Positions 11,125-19,942 of a DNA stretch of 49,973 bases are shown here, in pieces. The stretch lies in the NCBI GenBank assembly GCA_002633005.1, contig NMRA01001024.1:18966-68938 (forward strand), read 5' to 3'. Position 1 is the first letter of the stretch, and each line of letters starts with the position of its first letter. Under the pieces are notes generated by a model. That model did not search any database. It saw nothing but the letters and a program-made list of their open reading frames with translations, and had not been told where the DNA came from. This DNA comes from Phoronis australis. Its lineage: Eukaryota; Phoronida; Phoronidae. The position numbers and the translations under genes are program-made.

Positions 11125-11553
11125 TGACCATGGAACTCAGGGACAAAGTGCGACCGGACAGTGGTTTGATATGCGAAGAGACCGTCTGACGGCGTCTGTA
11201 TTTGGGTCAGTACTATCAAATAAGAACATTGATTCTGTTGTTAACCACGCTATGGGAATTGAGTCTGAAAAAATAAGTTCGTGAAGCTGCGTCTGGACTG
11301 GGGACAAAAAAGGGAAAGTTTTGCTAGAGATGTGTGCAGACGGAAGAATAAAATACTGCACAAGAGCTTGCACGTTCGTGAGTGTGGCCTAAAGCTGCAC
11401 AAGAAGCACTACATTACTGAGTGTTCTGTTGATGGGTTAGTGTCTTGTAAATGTCACTCAGAGAAGCTAACTGAGATTAAACGTTCCATTCACATTGAGG
11501 AAACTTCACCCCACTGCAGCTCTCTTAACGCATTTAAGCCCATTGTCCTTTAA
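11125..11553 (+). pseudogene. YqaJ-like (lambda exonuclease fold) nuclease, copy 1
   Basis: The first frame gives GQWFDMRRDRLTASVFGSVL, matching the YqaJ entry pattern W...R..RITAS.FG.i. A second frame from 11281 gives LDWGQKRESFARDVC (family WG...E..A...Y), VRECGLKLHKKH, then SVDGLVSC and KLTEIKRS. These contain the D and the E-x-K of the PD-(D/E)XK catalytic site (family SPDGLV ... EIKCP). The domain therefore keeps its active-site residues, but the frame breaks near 11265-11281 at an A-run. YqaJ proteins are 5'-3' exonucleases/recombinases; ISL2EU-type eukaryotic transposons are known to carry one beside a DDE transposase, which follows here at about 12150. Confidence 0.7.
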
Positions 11554-11718
11554 AAAGGCAGCATTTTAAAACTCCATGAAACAATGGTGTAAACATACCG
11601 TGAGACGGTGATCATGAGGACTCCATTCTTGTACAAACGAGTTCTGTAGAAGTCATACCACCAGTGATGATTTCTATCCTATTTTTGACAGGTTTTCACT
11701 TTGAATGATGCCATTTGA

Positions 11719-11973
11719 ATGTTAAATGAAGATCAACTCCAATGGGCTGATATTTTTATTGAGCTACTTAATGAAGGCAACAAAACTGATGAGGACAGTT
11801 CAGATGAAGACGTTATCGGTACTATAGACAAATTGCCATCCGACCTTTTGACTTCAGCTGCGTCAGTGACGGTCATGCAAAATGAAAGGAGACACTTAGT
11901 TGATGAGGAAATTGAAATAGCTACTGAAGATAATTATGAGGACAACATGCCTGCTGCACCTGCTCCAAAATAA
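11719..11973 (+). CDS. Acidic linker ORF between nuclease and transposase, copy 1
   Basis: An 84-codon ORF rich in Asp and Glu (TDEDSSDEDVIGTIDKLPSD) with no known domain. It has a close copy at 13433-13684. It sits where the N-terminal part of the transposase protein would lie and may be that protein's acidic leader, followed by basic sequence around 12010-12140. Function unknown. Confidence 0.4.
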   Translation: MLNEDQLQWADIFIELLNEGNKTDEDSSDEDVIGTIDKLPSDLLTSAASVTVMQNERRHLVDEEIEIATEDNYEDNMPAAPAPK

Positions 11974-12149
11974 TCAAAAAGTACCAGCAGACCCAAGATA
12001 AAATGAACACAAACAGTAAAGAGGTCACTGGGTAAACGAAGACCTCCTGCAGTCTTCCCGACCATGATTATGTTGTTGAGCCCCAGTCCAATGAAGACAT
12101 GCTTGCTGCAGCCCATGAAGATATATAGCAAGATTAACAGCCAAGCTGG

Positions 12150-12980
12150 AGATTGCCGAGAAAAACGAACAGTCTTAATCGTCTAGCTGGAGAGAACAGT
12201 TCCGTTATGTTTTACACGGGTTTCAAAGACTACCACACTCTGCTATTGTTCTTCTATGTTATTGAAACTACTACTGTTAAATGGTCAGGTATATTCAGTA
12301 CCGGCGTCGCGTAACTGGAGAGTCTAAGCAAAGTCGATTTGGATTTTACCCTCAGAATTTATCACTTATTGACCAGTTTACACTTGTACTGAGGCGATTA
12401 AGAGTTGGTAATTGCGACAAGGAACTGACTGATATATACCAGAAAAATGAAGCAACTGCATCAAAAACAGTGTTGTCGTAGGTAAATATCTATACTTCTT
12501 TTTCCGGTCCCTTCCACTTTGGGCTTCTAGAGCTGAAGTGGACAAGCACATGCCTGACGTGTTTGTATTTAAGTACAGTAGAACAAGGATAATGTTCGAT
12601 TTTGCCGAAGTTTGGCTTCAGAAACCATCGAGTTTGGTGCTCAACTCAGAGTTTTATTCACACTATAAGGGTAGAGCTACACTTAAGACCCTTGTTGGAA
12701 TCATTCCTTCGAGGGCAATCTATTTAGGGCAAAGCAATAATCAAAGTCTCTGGCATATTAGAATCATTAGAAGCTGGTAACACACTTATGGTAGATAAGG
12801 GATTTCTAATTGTTGATTTACTTGAAAAGCATGGTGTTAATCTAGTTATCCCTGCTTTCTTGTCAGAGCATTCTCAGTATGAAGATGGTGAAGTGTCGGG
12901 GACTTGTTCGACTTAGAGTTCATGTAGAACGGGGTATCCGTAAAGTTAAATGCTTTGGCATATTTAAAAGTGTGATACCA
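12150..12980 (+). pseudogene. DDE_Tnp_4-type transposase (ISL2EU-like), copy 1
   Basis: Pieces in order: MFYTGFKDYHTLL (about 12209); the helix-turn-helix segment LSLIDQFTLVLRRLRVGN (ORF 12281-12481); FDFAEVWLQKPSSL with the first Asp (about 12598); YSHYKGRATLKTLVGIIPS; MVDKGFLIVDLLEKHGVNLV with the third-block Asp (about 12788); and LRVHVERGIRKVKCFGIFKS with the conserved E (about 12910). These are the successive blocks of a DDE_Tnp_4 transposase. The block with the SDK Asp, intact in copy 2, is removed by a ~45-base deletion near 12710-12730. Several frameshifts make it non-functional. Confidence 0.75.
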
Positions 12981-12999
12981 CTGAAAAATAAGTTCGTGA

Positions 13000-13303
13000 A
13001 GCTGCGTCTGGACTGGTGACAGAAAAGGGAAAGTTTTGCTAGATGTGTGCAGACGGAAGAATAAAATACAGCACAAGAGCTTGCAAGTTCGTGAATGTGG
13101 CCTAAAGCTGCACAAGAAGCACCGCATTACTGGGTGTTCTGTTGATGGATTAGTATACTGTACATGTCACTCAGAGAAGCTAACTGAAATTAAACGTTCC
13201 ATTCACATTGAGGAAACTTCACCCCACTGCAGCTCTCTTAACGCATTGAAGCCCATTGGCCTTTCAAAAGGCAGCATTTTAAAACTCCATGAAACAATGG
13301 TGT
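13000..13303 (+). pseudogene. YqaJ-like nuclease fragment, copy 2
   Basis: Repeats the second half of the nuclease, with VRECGLKLHKKH, SVDGLVYC and KLTEIKRS keeping the D and E-x-K catalytic residues. It lacks the first nuclease block because the duplication began inside the gene. A TGA replaces the Gly codon in the WGQK block, and three bases are missing after TTTTGCTAG relative to copy 1. Confidence 0.7.
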
Positions 13304-13432
13304 AAACATACCGTGAGACGGTGATCATGAGGACTCCATTCTTGTACAGACGAGTTCTGTAGAAGTCATACCACCAGTGATGATTTTTATCATATTTTTG
13401 AAAGGTTTTTCACTTTGAATGATGCCATTTGA

Positions 13433-13684
13433 ATGTTAGAAGATCAATTCCAACGGGCTGATATTTTTATTGAACCACCTAATGAAGACAATTTAACTGA
13501 TGAGGACAGTTCAGATGAAGATGTTATTGGTACCATAGACAAATTGCCATCCGGCCTTTTGACTTCAGCTGAGTCAGTGACAGTCATGCAAAGTGAAAGA
13601 AGACTCTTTGCTGACGAGGAAACTGAAATAACTACTGAAGATAATAATGACGACAATATGCCTGCTGCGCCAGCTCCAAAATAA
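13433..13684 (+). CDS. Acidic linker ORF, copy 2
   Basis: An 83-codon ORF nearly identical to that at 11719-11973, again Asp/Glu-rich with a DEDSSDEDVIGTIDKLPS core and a PAAPAPK end. Its conserved frame between the copies may reflect real coding origin. Function unknown. Confidence 0.4.
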   Translation: MLEDQFQRADIFIEPPNEDNLTDEDSSDEDVIGTIDKLPSGLLTSAESVTVMQSERRLFADEETEITTEDNNDDNMPAAPAPK

Positions 13685-13879
13685 TCAAAAACTACCAACA
13701 GACCCAAGATAAAATCAACACAAAAAGTAAAGAGGTCCTGGGTAAAGGAAGACCTCCTGCAGTCCTCCGACCATGATTATGCTGTTGATCCCCAGTCCAA
13801 TGAAGAAATACTTGCTGCAGCCCAAGAAGATATATAGCAAGATTAACAGCCAAGTTGGAGATTGCCGAGAAAAAAACGA

Positions 13880-14720
13880 ACATTCTTAATCGTTTAGCTG
13901 GAGACAACAGTTCCGTTATGTTTTACACGGGTTTCAAAGACTACCACACTCTGCTATTGTTCCTCTAGGTTATTGAATCTACTAATGTTAAATGGTCAGG
14001 TATATTCAGTACCGGCGTGGCGTAACTGGAGTGTCTAAGCAAACTCGATTTGGATCTTACCCTCAGCATTTATCACTTATTGACCAGTTTACACTTGTAC
14101 TGAGGCGATTAAGAGTTGGTAATTGCGACAAGGAACTGACTGATATGTACCACATAAGTGAAGAAACTGTATCGAGAACAGTATTGTCATAGGTAAATTA
14201 TCTCTATATTTCTTTTTGGGGTCTCTTGCACTTTGGGCTTCTAGAGTTCACGTGGTCTGGGACATGCCTGACTTATTTATCCTGAAGTACAGGAGAACAA
14301 GGATAAAATCGATTGTACCGAGGTATGAGTTCAGAAACCATTAAATTTGGTGCTCAGCTCAGAGTTTTACTCACACTATATGGGAAGAGCTACACTAAAA
14401 GCCCTTGTTAAAATAATTCCTTCGGGGGTGTCTCCTTTGTGTCGAAGCTCTACCCTGGTTCGATTTCAGACAAAGCAGTAACCAAAGTATCTGGGATGTT
14501 AGAATCATTAAAAGCTGTTCACACAGTTATGTAGACAAGGGATTTCTAATTGTTGATTTACTTGAACAGCATGGTGTTCATCTGGTTATCCATGCTTTCT
14601 TGTCAGAGCGTTCTCAGTTTGAAGATGGTGAAGTGTCGGGGACTTGCTCGACTTAGAGTTCATGTAGAACGGGGTATCCGTAAAGTTAAATGCTTTGGCA
14701 TATTTAAAAGTGTGATACCA
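13880..14720 (+). pseudogene. DDE_Tnp_4-type transposase (ISL2EU-like), copy 2
   Basis: Same block order as copy 1: MFYTGFKDYHTLL, then LSLIDQFTLVLRRLRVGN (ORF 13992-14192), then IDCTEV (first Asp, closer to the family norm than copy 1), then LYPGSISDKAVTKVSGML with the second-block Asp that copy 1 has lost, then VDKGFLIVDLLEQHG, then LRVHVERGIRKVKCFGIF. A TGA follows IDCTEV and there are frame changes. The ORF at 14550-14840 reads from the transposase C-terminal end across the joint into the nuclease block LDWGQKRESFARDVC, an in-frame fusion created by the duplication. Confidence 0.75.
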
Positions 14721-15060
14721 CTGAAAAATAAGTTCGTGAAGCTGCGTCTGGACTGGGGACAAAAAAGGGAAAGTTTTGCTAGAGATGTGTGCAGAATAAA
14801 ATACAGCACAAGAGCTTGCAAGTTCGTGAGTGTGGCCTAAAGCTGCACAAGAAGCACCGCATTACTGGGTGTTCATGTAGAACGGGGTATCCGCAAAGTT
14901 AAATGCTTTGGCATATTTAAAGTTTGATACCACTGAGTTGTGATTCGCTGATTGCTACCCAATGCTGTTTTGGTATTTTTGCGTATTGCTGTGGATCATG
15001 GATTCTGCAGTTACAAGTCACATGTGCACGAGTAAGACGTTGGTCAGTACATATTTGGAG
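14721..15060 (+). pseudogene. Third, internally deleted copy and original 3' end of the transposon
   Basis: Nuclease sequence resumes at 14721 and runs to ACTGGGTGTTC, then jumps at 14871-14874 (GTTC shared by both parents) straight to ATGTAGAACGGGG, the transposase C-terminal end. About 1.5 kb is missing. Beyond CTGA at 14933 the sequence (GTTGTGATTCG) differs from both internal joints, so this is the original right flank. I could not identify a terminal inverted repeat that closes the element. Confidence 0.7.
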
Positions 15061-16599
15061 TAATCGTTTTTCGAAAGACTAGCTCTCGCAAATAATAAAG
15101 CAGTTGACCAATCGCTAAACATAATGTCATAATGAGTCATGTTGTTGCCAGCAGTACCCAGATAGAAATCAACCATGGTAGGCTAGGGGTAAAGCAGCAG
15201 CATGTGTCTGTGTCAATTTACAACTGGCAGGAGTATTTGTCTCCATACTTCCACCATTTAAAGAGGATAAAGTGGATTTATCACTTCAGTCTCGCCAGAG
15301 AACCGTAGAGTAATGCTCTATAAAGTAAAGTTACACGATGAAGAGAAGCAGTTTCAATTTGCATTTAATGCTGAAACAGTAAAGGGAAAGTAAACGGGAA
15401 CTCCTACACTCGTATCTTTCCTGGACTGGAGGATGTCCGAAAGGCTTCTTGCGGCATATCGGACAGTTAGTGCGAGAGGAAAGGGGCGACAGTATTTGCA
15501 CATAACCAACCGGTAACTGTAACTGTACACAAATATTTTTTGTCACTTAACACAAACTGACAATTTCAGACAGCCTTCTATGATGAAATATTTTATCGAA
15601 TCTTCAAGAGTGATTTCGCTGCCCTGAAAATGCGTTCTTAAATTTTTCTTCTGAAGGCAAAATAAACAATGGACATTTTCTTCATTTGGGCAACATCGTT
15701 AAATCCATGTTGAACTTTGTAATTTTCATCTCCCTTCATCCTTCCATGAGATACAGCTGATGTTGCTCCATGTGACTTCTTCGATGACCTACCAGACAAT
15801 CTCTGAGCATATCAGATGTGAGTATCCTATGTGATGAACGAGCATGCTCCAATTAGGGGATCCAGGGTTTGTGCTCGTGCTTCTCCTTTTCCTAAGCAAC
15901 GAATTACGATCAGCTGCCACGTACAAAGCACAGCTTCACAATAGGTTTAAACGTTTTCCAACGAGAGAAAACCCAAGAATTGTACCGTAGACAATGAAAC
16001 CGAACTGCTAAGATATGGAAGGAGGGCAACACCTTAGAGTGGTCAAATGAAAACATGAAACACAGCGAGGACAGACCTATTTGACTTTCCTTTCGAGGCT
16101 CACAATATTTGTTAGCTGAGGGCTATCATTCTCGTTATCTGGAAATTGCAAGACCGGAATCGCCGAGGTCTGCTTGTGTGATATATCATCTGAAATCGAT
16201 TTTTGCCCATCACAAAATTCCGTAGGTGCTATGTTCGGACAACGGGTCGTGTTATGTGTCACTTGAGTTCTGCCGTATGATTATGTTATATTAACAGCTC
16301 GCCGCGCTTTTTACAAGCTAATGGAGAGGCACAAAGATAATTCCGCCCTATAAAAAGGTGCTCAAGGAAAACAACGACAACTATCTGACTTCAACGTCCC
16401 CGCGAGATGCATTTCAAAATGCTGTTCGCACATGTCTTTGGTTCTTTAACAGTTTGCGGTTCTAATTCACTAACATTGTCATTTGGCCACACAGGCAATA
16501 ACGGTTGTCGAGCTAGCCTATTGAAGGTGTGAACGGAAGTTCATAGATGGATCGTTCCGTTACACGCCAGCGTGGGGGTGTTGGGTTCGCTTTCAAAAA
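15061..16599. other. No gene recognised
   Basis: Short ORFs only. A minus-strand frame at 15331-15546 has a CPICRKKPF run, but too few cysteines follow to call a RING finger. No repeat structure or RNA gene stands out. Confidence 0.4.
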
Positions 16600-17330
16600 A
16601 TGCATGGTTATGAGCACGTGGATATGTCACTACAAGGTCACAAACTATTATCTGCAGAAAGTGTCCGAATCGTTTCCAGCTATTTAAAGTGGGTTTTTTC
16701 TAGGACAGAAGTCAAGGCTTGGGACATCCCAAAAACAAGGAATATGTATGGAGTAAGCCAAGAGAAACCAGATACATCCAGTATACAAACGTTAGTACAT
16801 GCGTGCCTCGCTGCATCTCCAGAAGGACAAATTGGGATTTTGGCGCGGCTTGCTAGTGATTTTCCAAAGAACGACCTGATGCAAGCAATTCCTGGTCTAA
16901 CGAAGTACAAGATAGCCTTGGTGAGAAATCACGCACACACTATGCAGGTTGTTGAACTTGCAGCAGAGAAACATCCTGAAAGCCAATGCAAGACCACAAG
17001 TTTGATCAGTTTAATGGCTACATAAGTCATTCACAATGGGCTACTTGAACTTTGACACTGAAGATGGACTCTGCGGAAAAGGTAGTGACACCAACTGTTA
17101 TGCCCAAAGTTATTCCAGCCAGAATTTTAAGTCAGTATCAAGCATTAGTCAAGAGGAAAAGTCTGTCCCCTTTGAGTGAAAGGACATTTTACCAAATGAC
17201 TGAAGTATATGCGGCTTCCAAAATGGCATCTCTCCAAGGTTTAGATTACCTTTCAGCTGAAGAAACTGACAACCTTGTAATTATGCAGTATATTGGTAGC
17301 ACACATACAGTTGGCGTGTCCACACTTTGA
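16600..17330 (+). CDS. Unrecognised two-ORF protein, possibly repeat-encoded
   Basis: A 141-codon ORF (16600-17025) is followed 26 bases later by a 92-codon ORF in another frame (17052-17330). Together they probably represent one frameshifted or spliced gene. The second contains KSLSPLSERTFYQMTEVYAA and SLQGLDYLSAEETDNL. I have an impression of similar KSLQGLD-containing proteins as multi-copy hypothetical proteins in invertebrate genomes, but cannot name a family. No signal peptide, membrane segment or zinc ligands are visible. It may be mobile-element cargo; the function is unknown. Confidence 0.4.
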
Positions 17331-17878
17331 AATGTTTAAAAGACAGATAGAGGTATATGAAATCAAGAGTTCTGTACTCAGGGATATTGTTAGGACAGCG
17401 CCCGTCCTCACTGGTGCAAAATGTTCGCCTACCACGGGTGAATTGGCGCATTTCCTTGGATGTTGTCTTGCCGCAGCAATGATTAAGCACTAATATTGCA
17501 AAAGAGCAGAACAAAACAATCACAATTTCGAATAGAAAACGAACAGCAAAAATTCAAGGACGCATACCCGGTAATTCAACTTTCTCAAAGAAACCATACA
17601 TATAGCTTGAGTAAAAGACTCTAAAGGTTTACAGCAACTTCAAATATTAAAGGATTATTTCGCGAACTTACAAATAACAGTATCTGGAATATTAGTTTCC
17701 GACGATGTCTTTGACAGCGGTGTAATTCCGAAAGACCTCACGTGAAAACATCATGAAACTAAAATTCGTGAGCAGTGAGGCTTAGGCATAAAGCTTTTGG
17801 TCTCCAATAAACTAGATTTCCAAACATTCGGAAAAAGCATTATATTTGTTTCTTAAATAGTTTTTACAAACGGTTTAG
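17331..17878. other. No gene recognised
   Basis: An open frame at 17293-17493 overlaps the end of the previous ORF and has no domain signal. The rest is AT-rich with no repeat that I can see. Confidence 0.35.
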
Positions 17879-17879
17879 G

Positions 17880-17960
17880 GGCATAGCGGGTGGCCTGGTG
17901 GCAAAGGCATCGGTCTGCGAAGATGGGGTTGCATCTTGGTTGAAAGATCCCGAAGCACAC
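17880..17960 (+). repeat. tRNA-derived SINE head
   Basis: GGGTGGCCTGGTGGCAAAGG fits an A-box-like segment. About 45 bases later, TTGGTTGAAAGATCCC fits a diverged B box (GGTTCGANTCC). The body after it lacks a tRNA 3' half, so this is a retroposed tRNA-like head rather than a tRNA gene. Confidence 0.4.
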
Positions 17961-18059
17961 ACAAACAGTGAAGAAGAAAGTTGCAAATGAGCTATCCATC
18001 AAGATCTCGTATGGGATGATGGATAGGCTGCCTCCCAGTACGAAACTGTCCAACTCTTT

Positions 18060-19942
18060 CAGCGGAAGGACTTAGATATCTCTCATGTAAAGGTGACTTT
18101 GTATACTATATCTTACTTTATTGTTCATGTGTGTCACTTTGATTTTTTAGTAATTGTGAACGAGGCAAATCCAAAATATTGACTATGAAGTGAAACAAGA
18201 AACGAATTTAAATGCTTATCCCTTGAACAGCTTATGTATTTTAGCTCAGTGTTAATTTCATAGTTCGGGTCAATGTACATGTACAATGGTGTATTGGGGA
18301 CCTACACATAATAGAAGATACATGTAGTTGGAGAGTCAAGCACCAACTTACTCGTTCAGCCTACATGAGGACCTGAAAGACCACAAATTCAAGGGAGACC
18401 TGGTAAACAGAAATGGCGGCAGTTTTGAGTGGGTGAAGCGCAATTCTTGCAAGGAATGATAGATTACATGAGAAGGAGGTAAAGAATATAACAGTTGCTT
18501 TCTAGACACACAAATAAGTCAGATTTACATTGTAATAATTACTAATTATGAAGTTGAAAGAATTTGACTTCCTAGGTCGTATTGGCGAAAGCAATTCAGA
18601 AACATTCCCCATGAAGGAAGAAATACATGAATGATCTTGCCATGGGAGAGTCTGCCTTTCCACTGAAAACCACACATATTGCCTTCTCAACAACAGGGTG
18701 CAGCAAAGGTTGGCTTTTTAAGAACACTAGATGGAGGCAGAACTTTGATTGTCATGGACTGGACCATCAAATTTCTCATTCTTTTTGGAGAATAAATAAC
18801 AGACTTCTTCAGAAAATGAGGCAAATCGTGGCATGTGGCTTGCATTACATTGAAACAGAATAATGAATATTTCGTAGATTGCTGTTTGCACATATTCGAA
18901 AGTCCAGAGCAGAACTGGCAAAGTGCAGCTGTCACCATAGAGCACATTCTTAGCTGAGTAAAAACAAACAATCCAGATGTTTGTAAGCTGTGGTTTCAAA
19001 AGTGATAAACGCTGGCTGCTATCCCAAGGCTTTGTTATTACTGTTGCACTGAATTAACTGTAGTCAGATATGACTTCAGTGAAACTCAACATGGAAAGAA
19101 TATTTGTGAAAGACGGAGTGCTCCTATAAAAAAGATGGAGTACGGGCAAGAGAAGAAGATGAATAAGTAATCTGTGCATGCGACATGCAACCATAGAGGC
19201 ATGGGAAGTTGTGAGGTGTATGCCTGCAACCTATATTAGAAAACAATACAATTTGTAAATCAGACATCAGATATATGAGATGATGTTTGCATTATAAAAA
19301 CCAGAGACAATTACCTTGTGTGCAACTGCTGCTTGTTTCTAGATAGCTGAAGCATGGGCTTTGCCAAAAAAGGCATCATAGTGGAAATGAGTCCAGCTCA
19401 ATTCCAAGGATCTAGCCTCTCTAACTTGTCTAGCATTCAAAGCTTTGACTGGAGGTTAGGAAACCCACTCAGAATTCTGGTACTCTACATGCCAAGCTCA
19501 AGGATTGGCCTAGGATACAGTTGAGTAATTATACAGCACCCTAGAAATTCCCTGACTATCATGACGATGTTACTTGATGTAACACCTTGTGTCAAAGTAC
19601 AGGCAGTACTAAATCATAGTGTCAAAAAGGAATGCATATGCTGTAATTTCGATCAGCACTGTTCCTTGCTTTCACAAATAAGGGATGAAAGCTCGGACAA
19701 TTTCATGACTCATTTTGGGTCCATACATTTTCAAACTACAAGACATTTCATATCAAATTATGGCACAATGTCTAACGGAGTACATAAAAAATAAATAAGG
19801 GTACCTCCAACCATTGTTGCAATACCAGAAGAGCACAGAAAGACATCACATGCAACAGATCTAACTCAATGACACCTGGCCTTGTCAACCAATCTAGGTC
19901 TCACCACTCTGACCTTCACAACGACCTAACGCCAACCAAAGT
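18060..19942. other. Downstream flank of the TBC-like gene, nothing recognised
   Basis: About 1.9 kb between the SINE head and the stop codon of the minus-strand gene. It contains short overlapping ORFs on both strands, none with domain character. Part of it is presumably 3' untranslated sequence of the TBC-like gene, but no AATAAA on the minus strand is evident close to the stop. Confidence 0.4.

Larger units (their letters stand above)
11265..14936 (+). repeat. Tandem duplication of the YqaJ-to-transposase segment (2 copies + truncated third)
   Basis: Unit 1 is 11265-12980 (1716 bp), unit 2 is 12981-14720 (1740 bp), and unit 3 is a 212-bp remnant at 14721-14932. Each joint at 12981 and 14721 fuses the transposase 3' end (GTGATACCA) to the nuclease internal sequence (AAATAAGTTCGTG) through a shared CTGA. 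CTGA is also present at the undisturbed left border (11265-11268) and right border (14933-14936). Copies are about 90% or more alike by eye but carry their own indels and stops, so the duplication is old. Confidence 0.9.

Noticed and set aside
11137-11373. Minus-strand ORFs over the transposon (also 12846-13127, 13444-13907)
   Set aside because: They are antisense shadows of the YqaJ and acidic-linker coding sequence on the plus strand.
15331-15546. CPICRKKPF as a RING or other zinc finger
   Set aside because: Only one CxxC pair plus one isolated Cys; the remaining ligands are missing.
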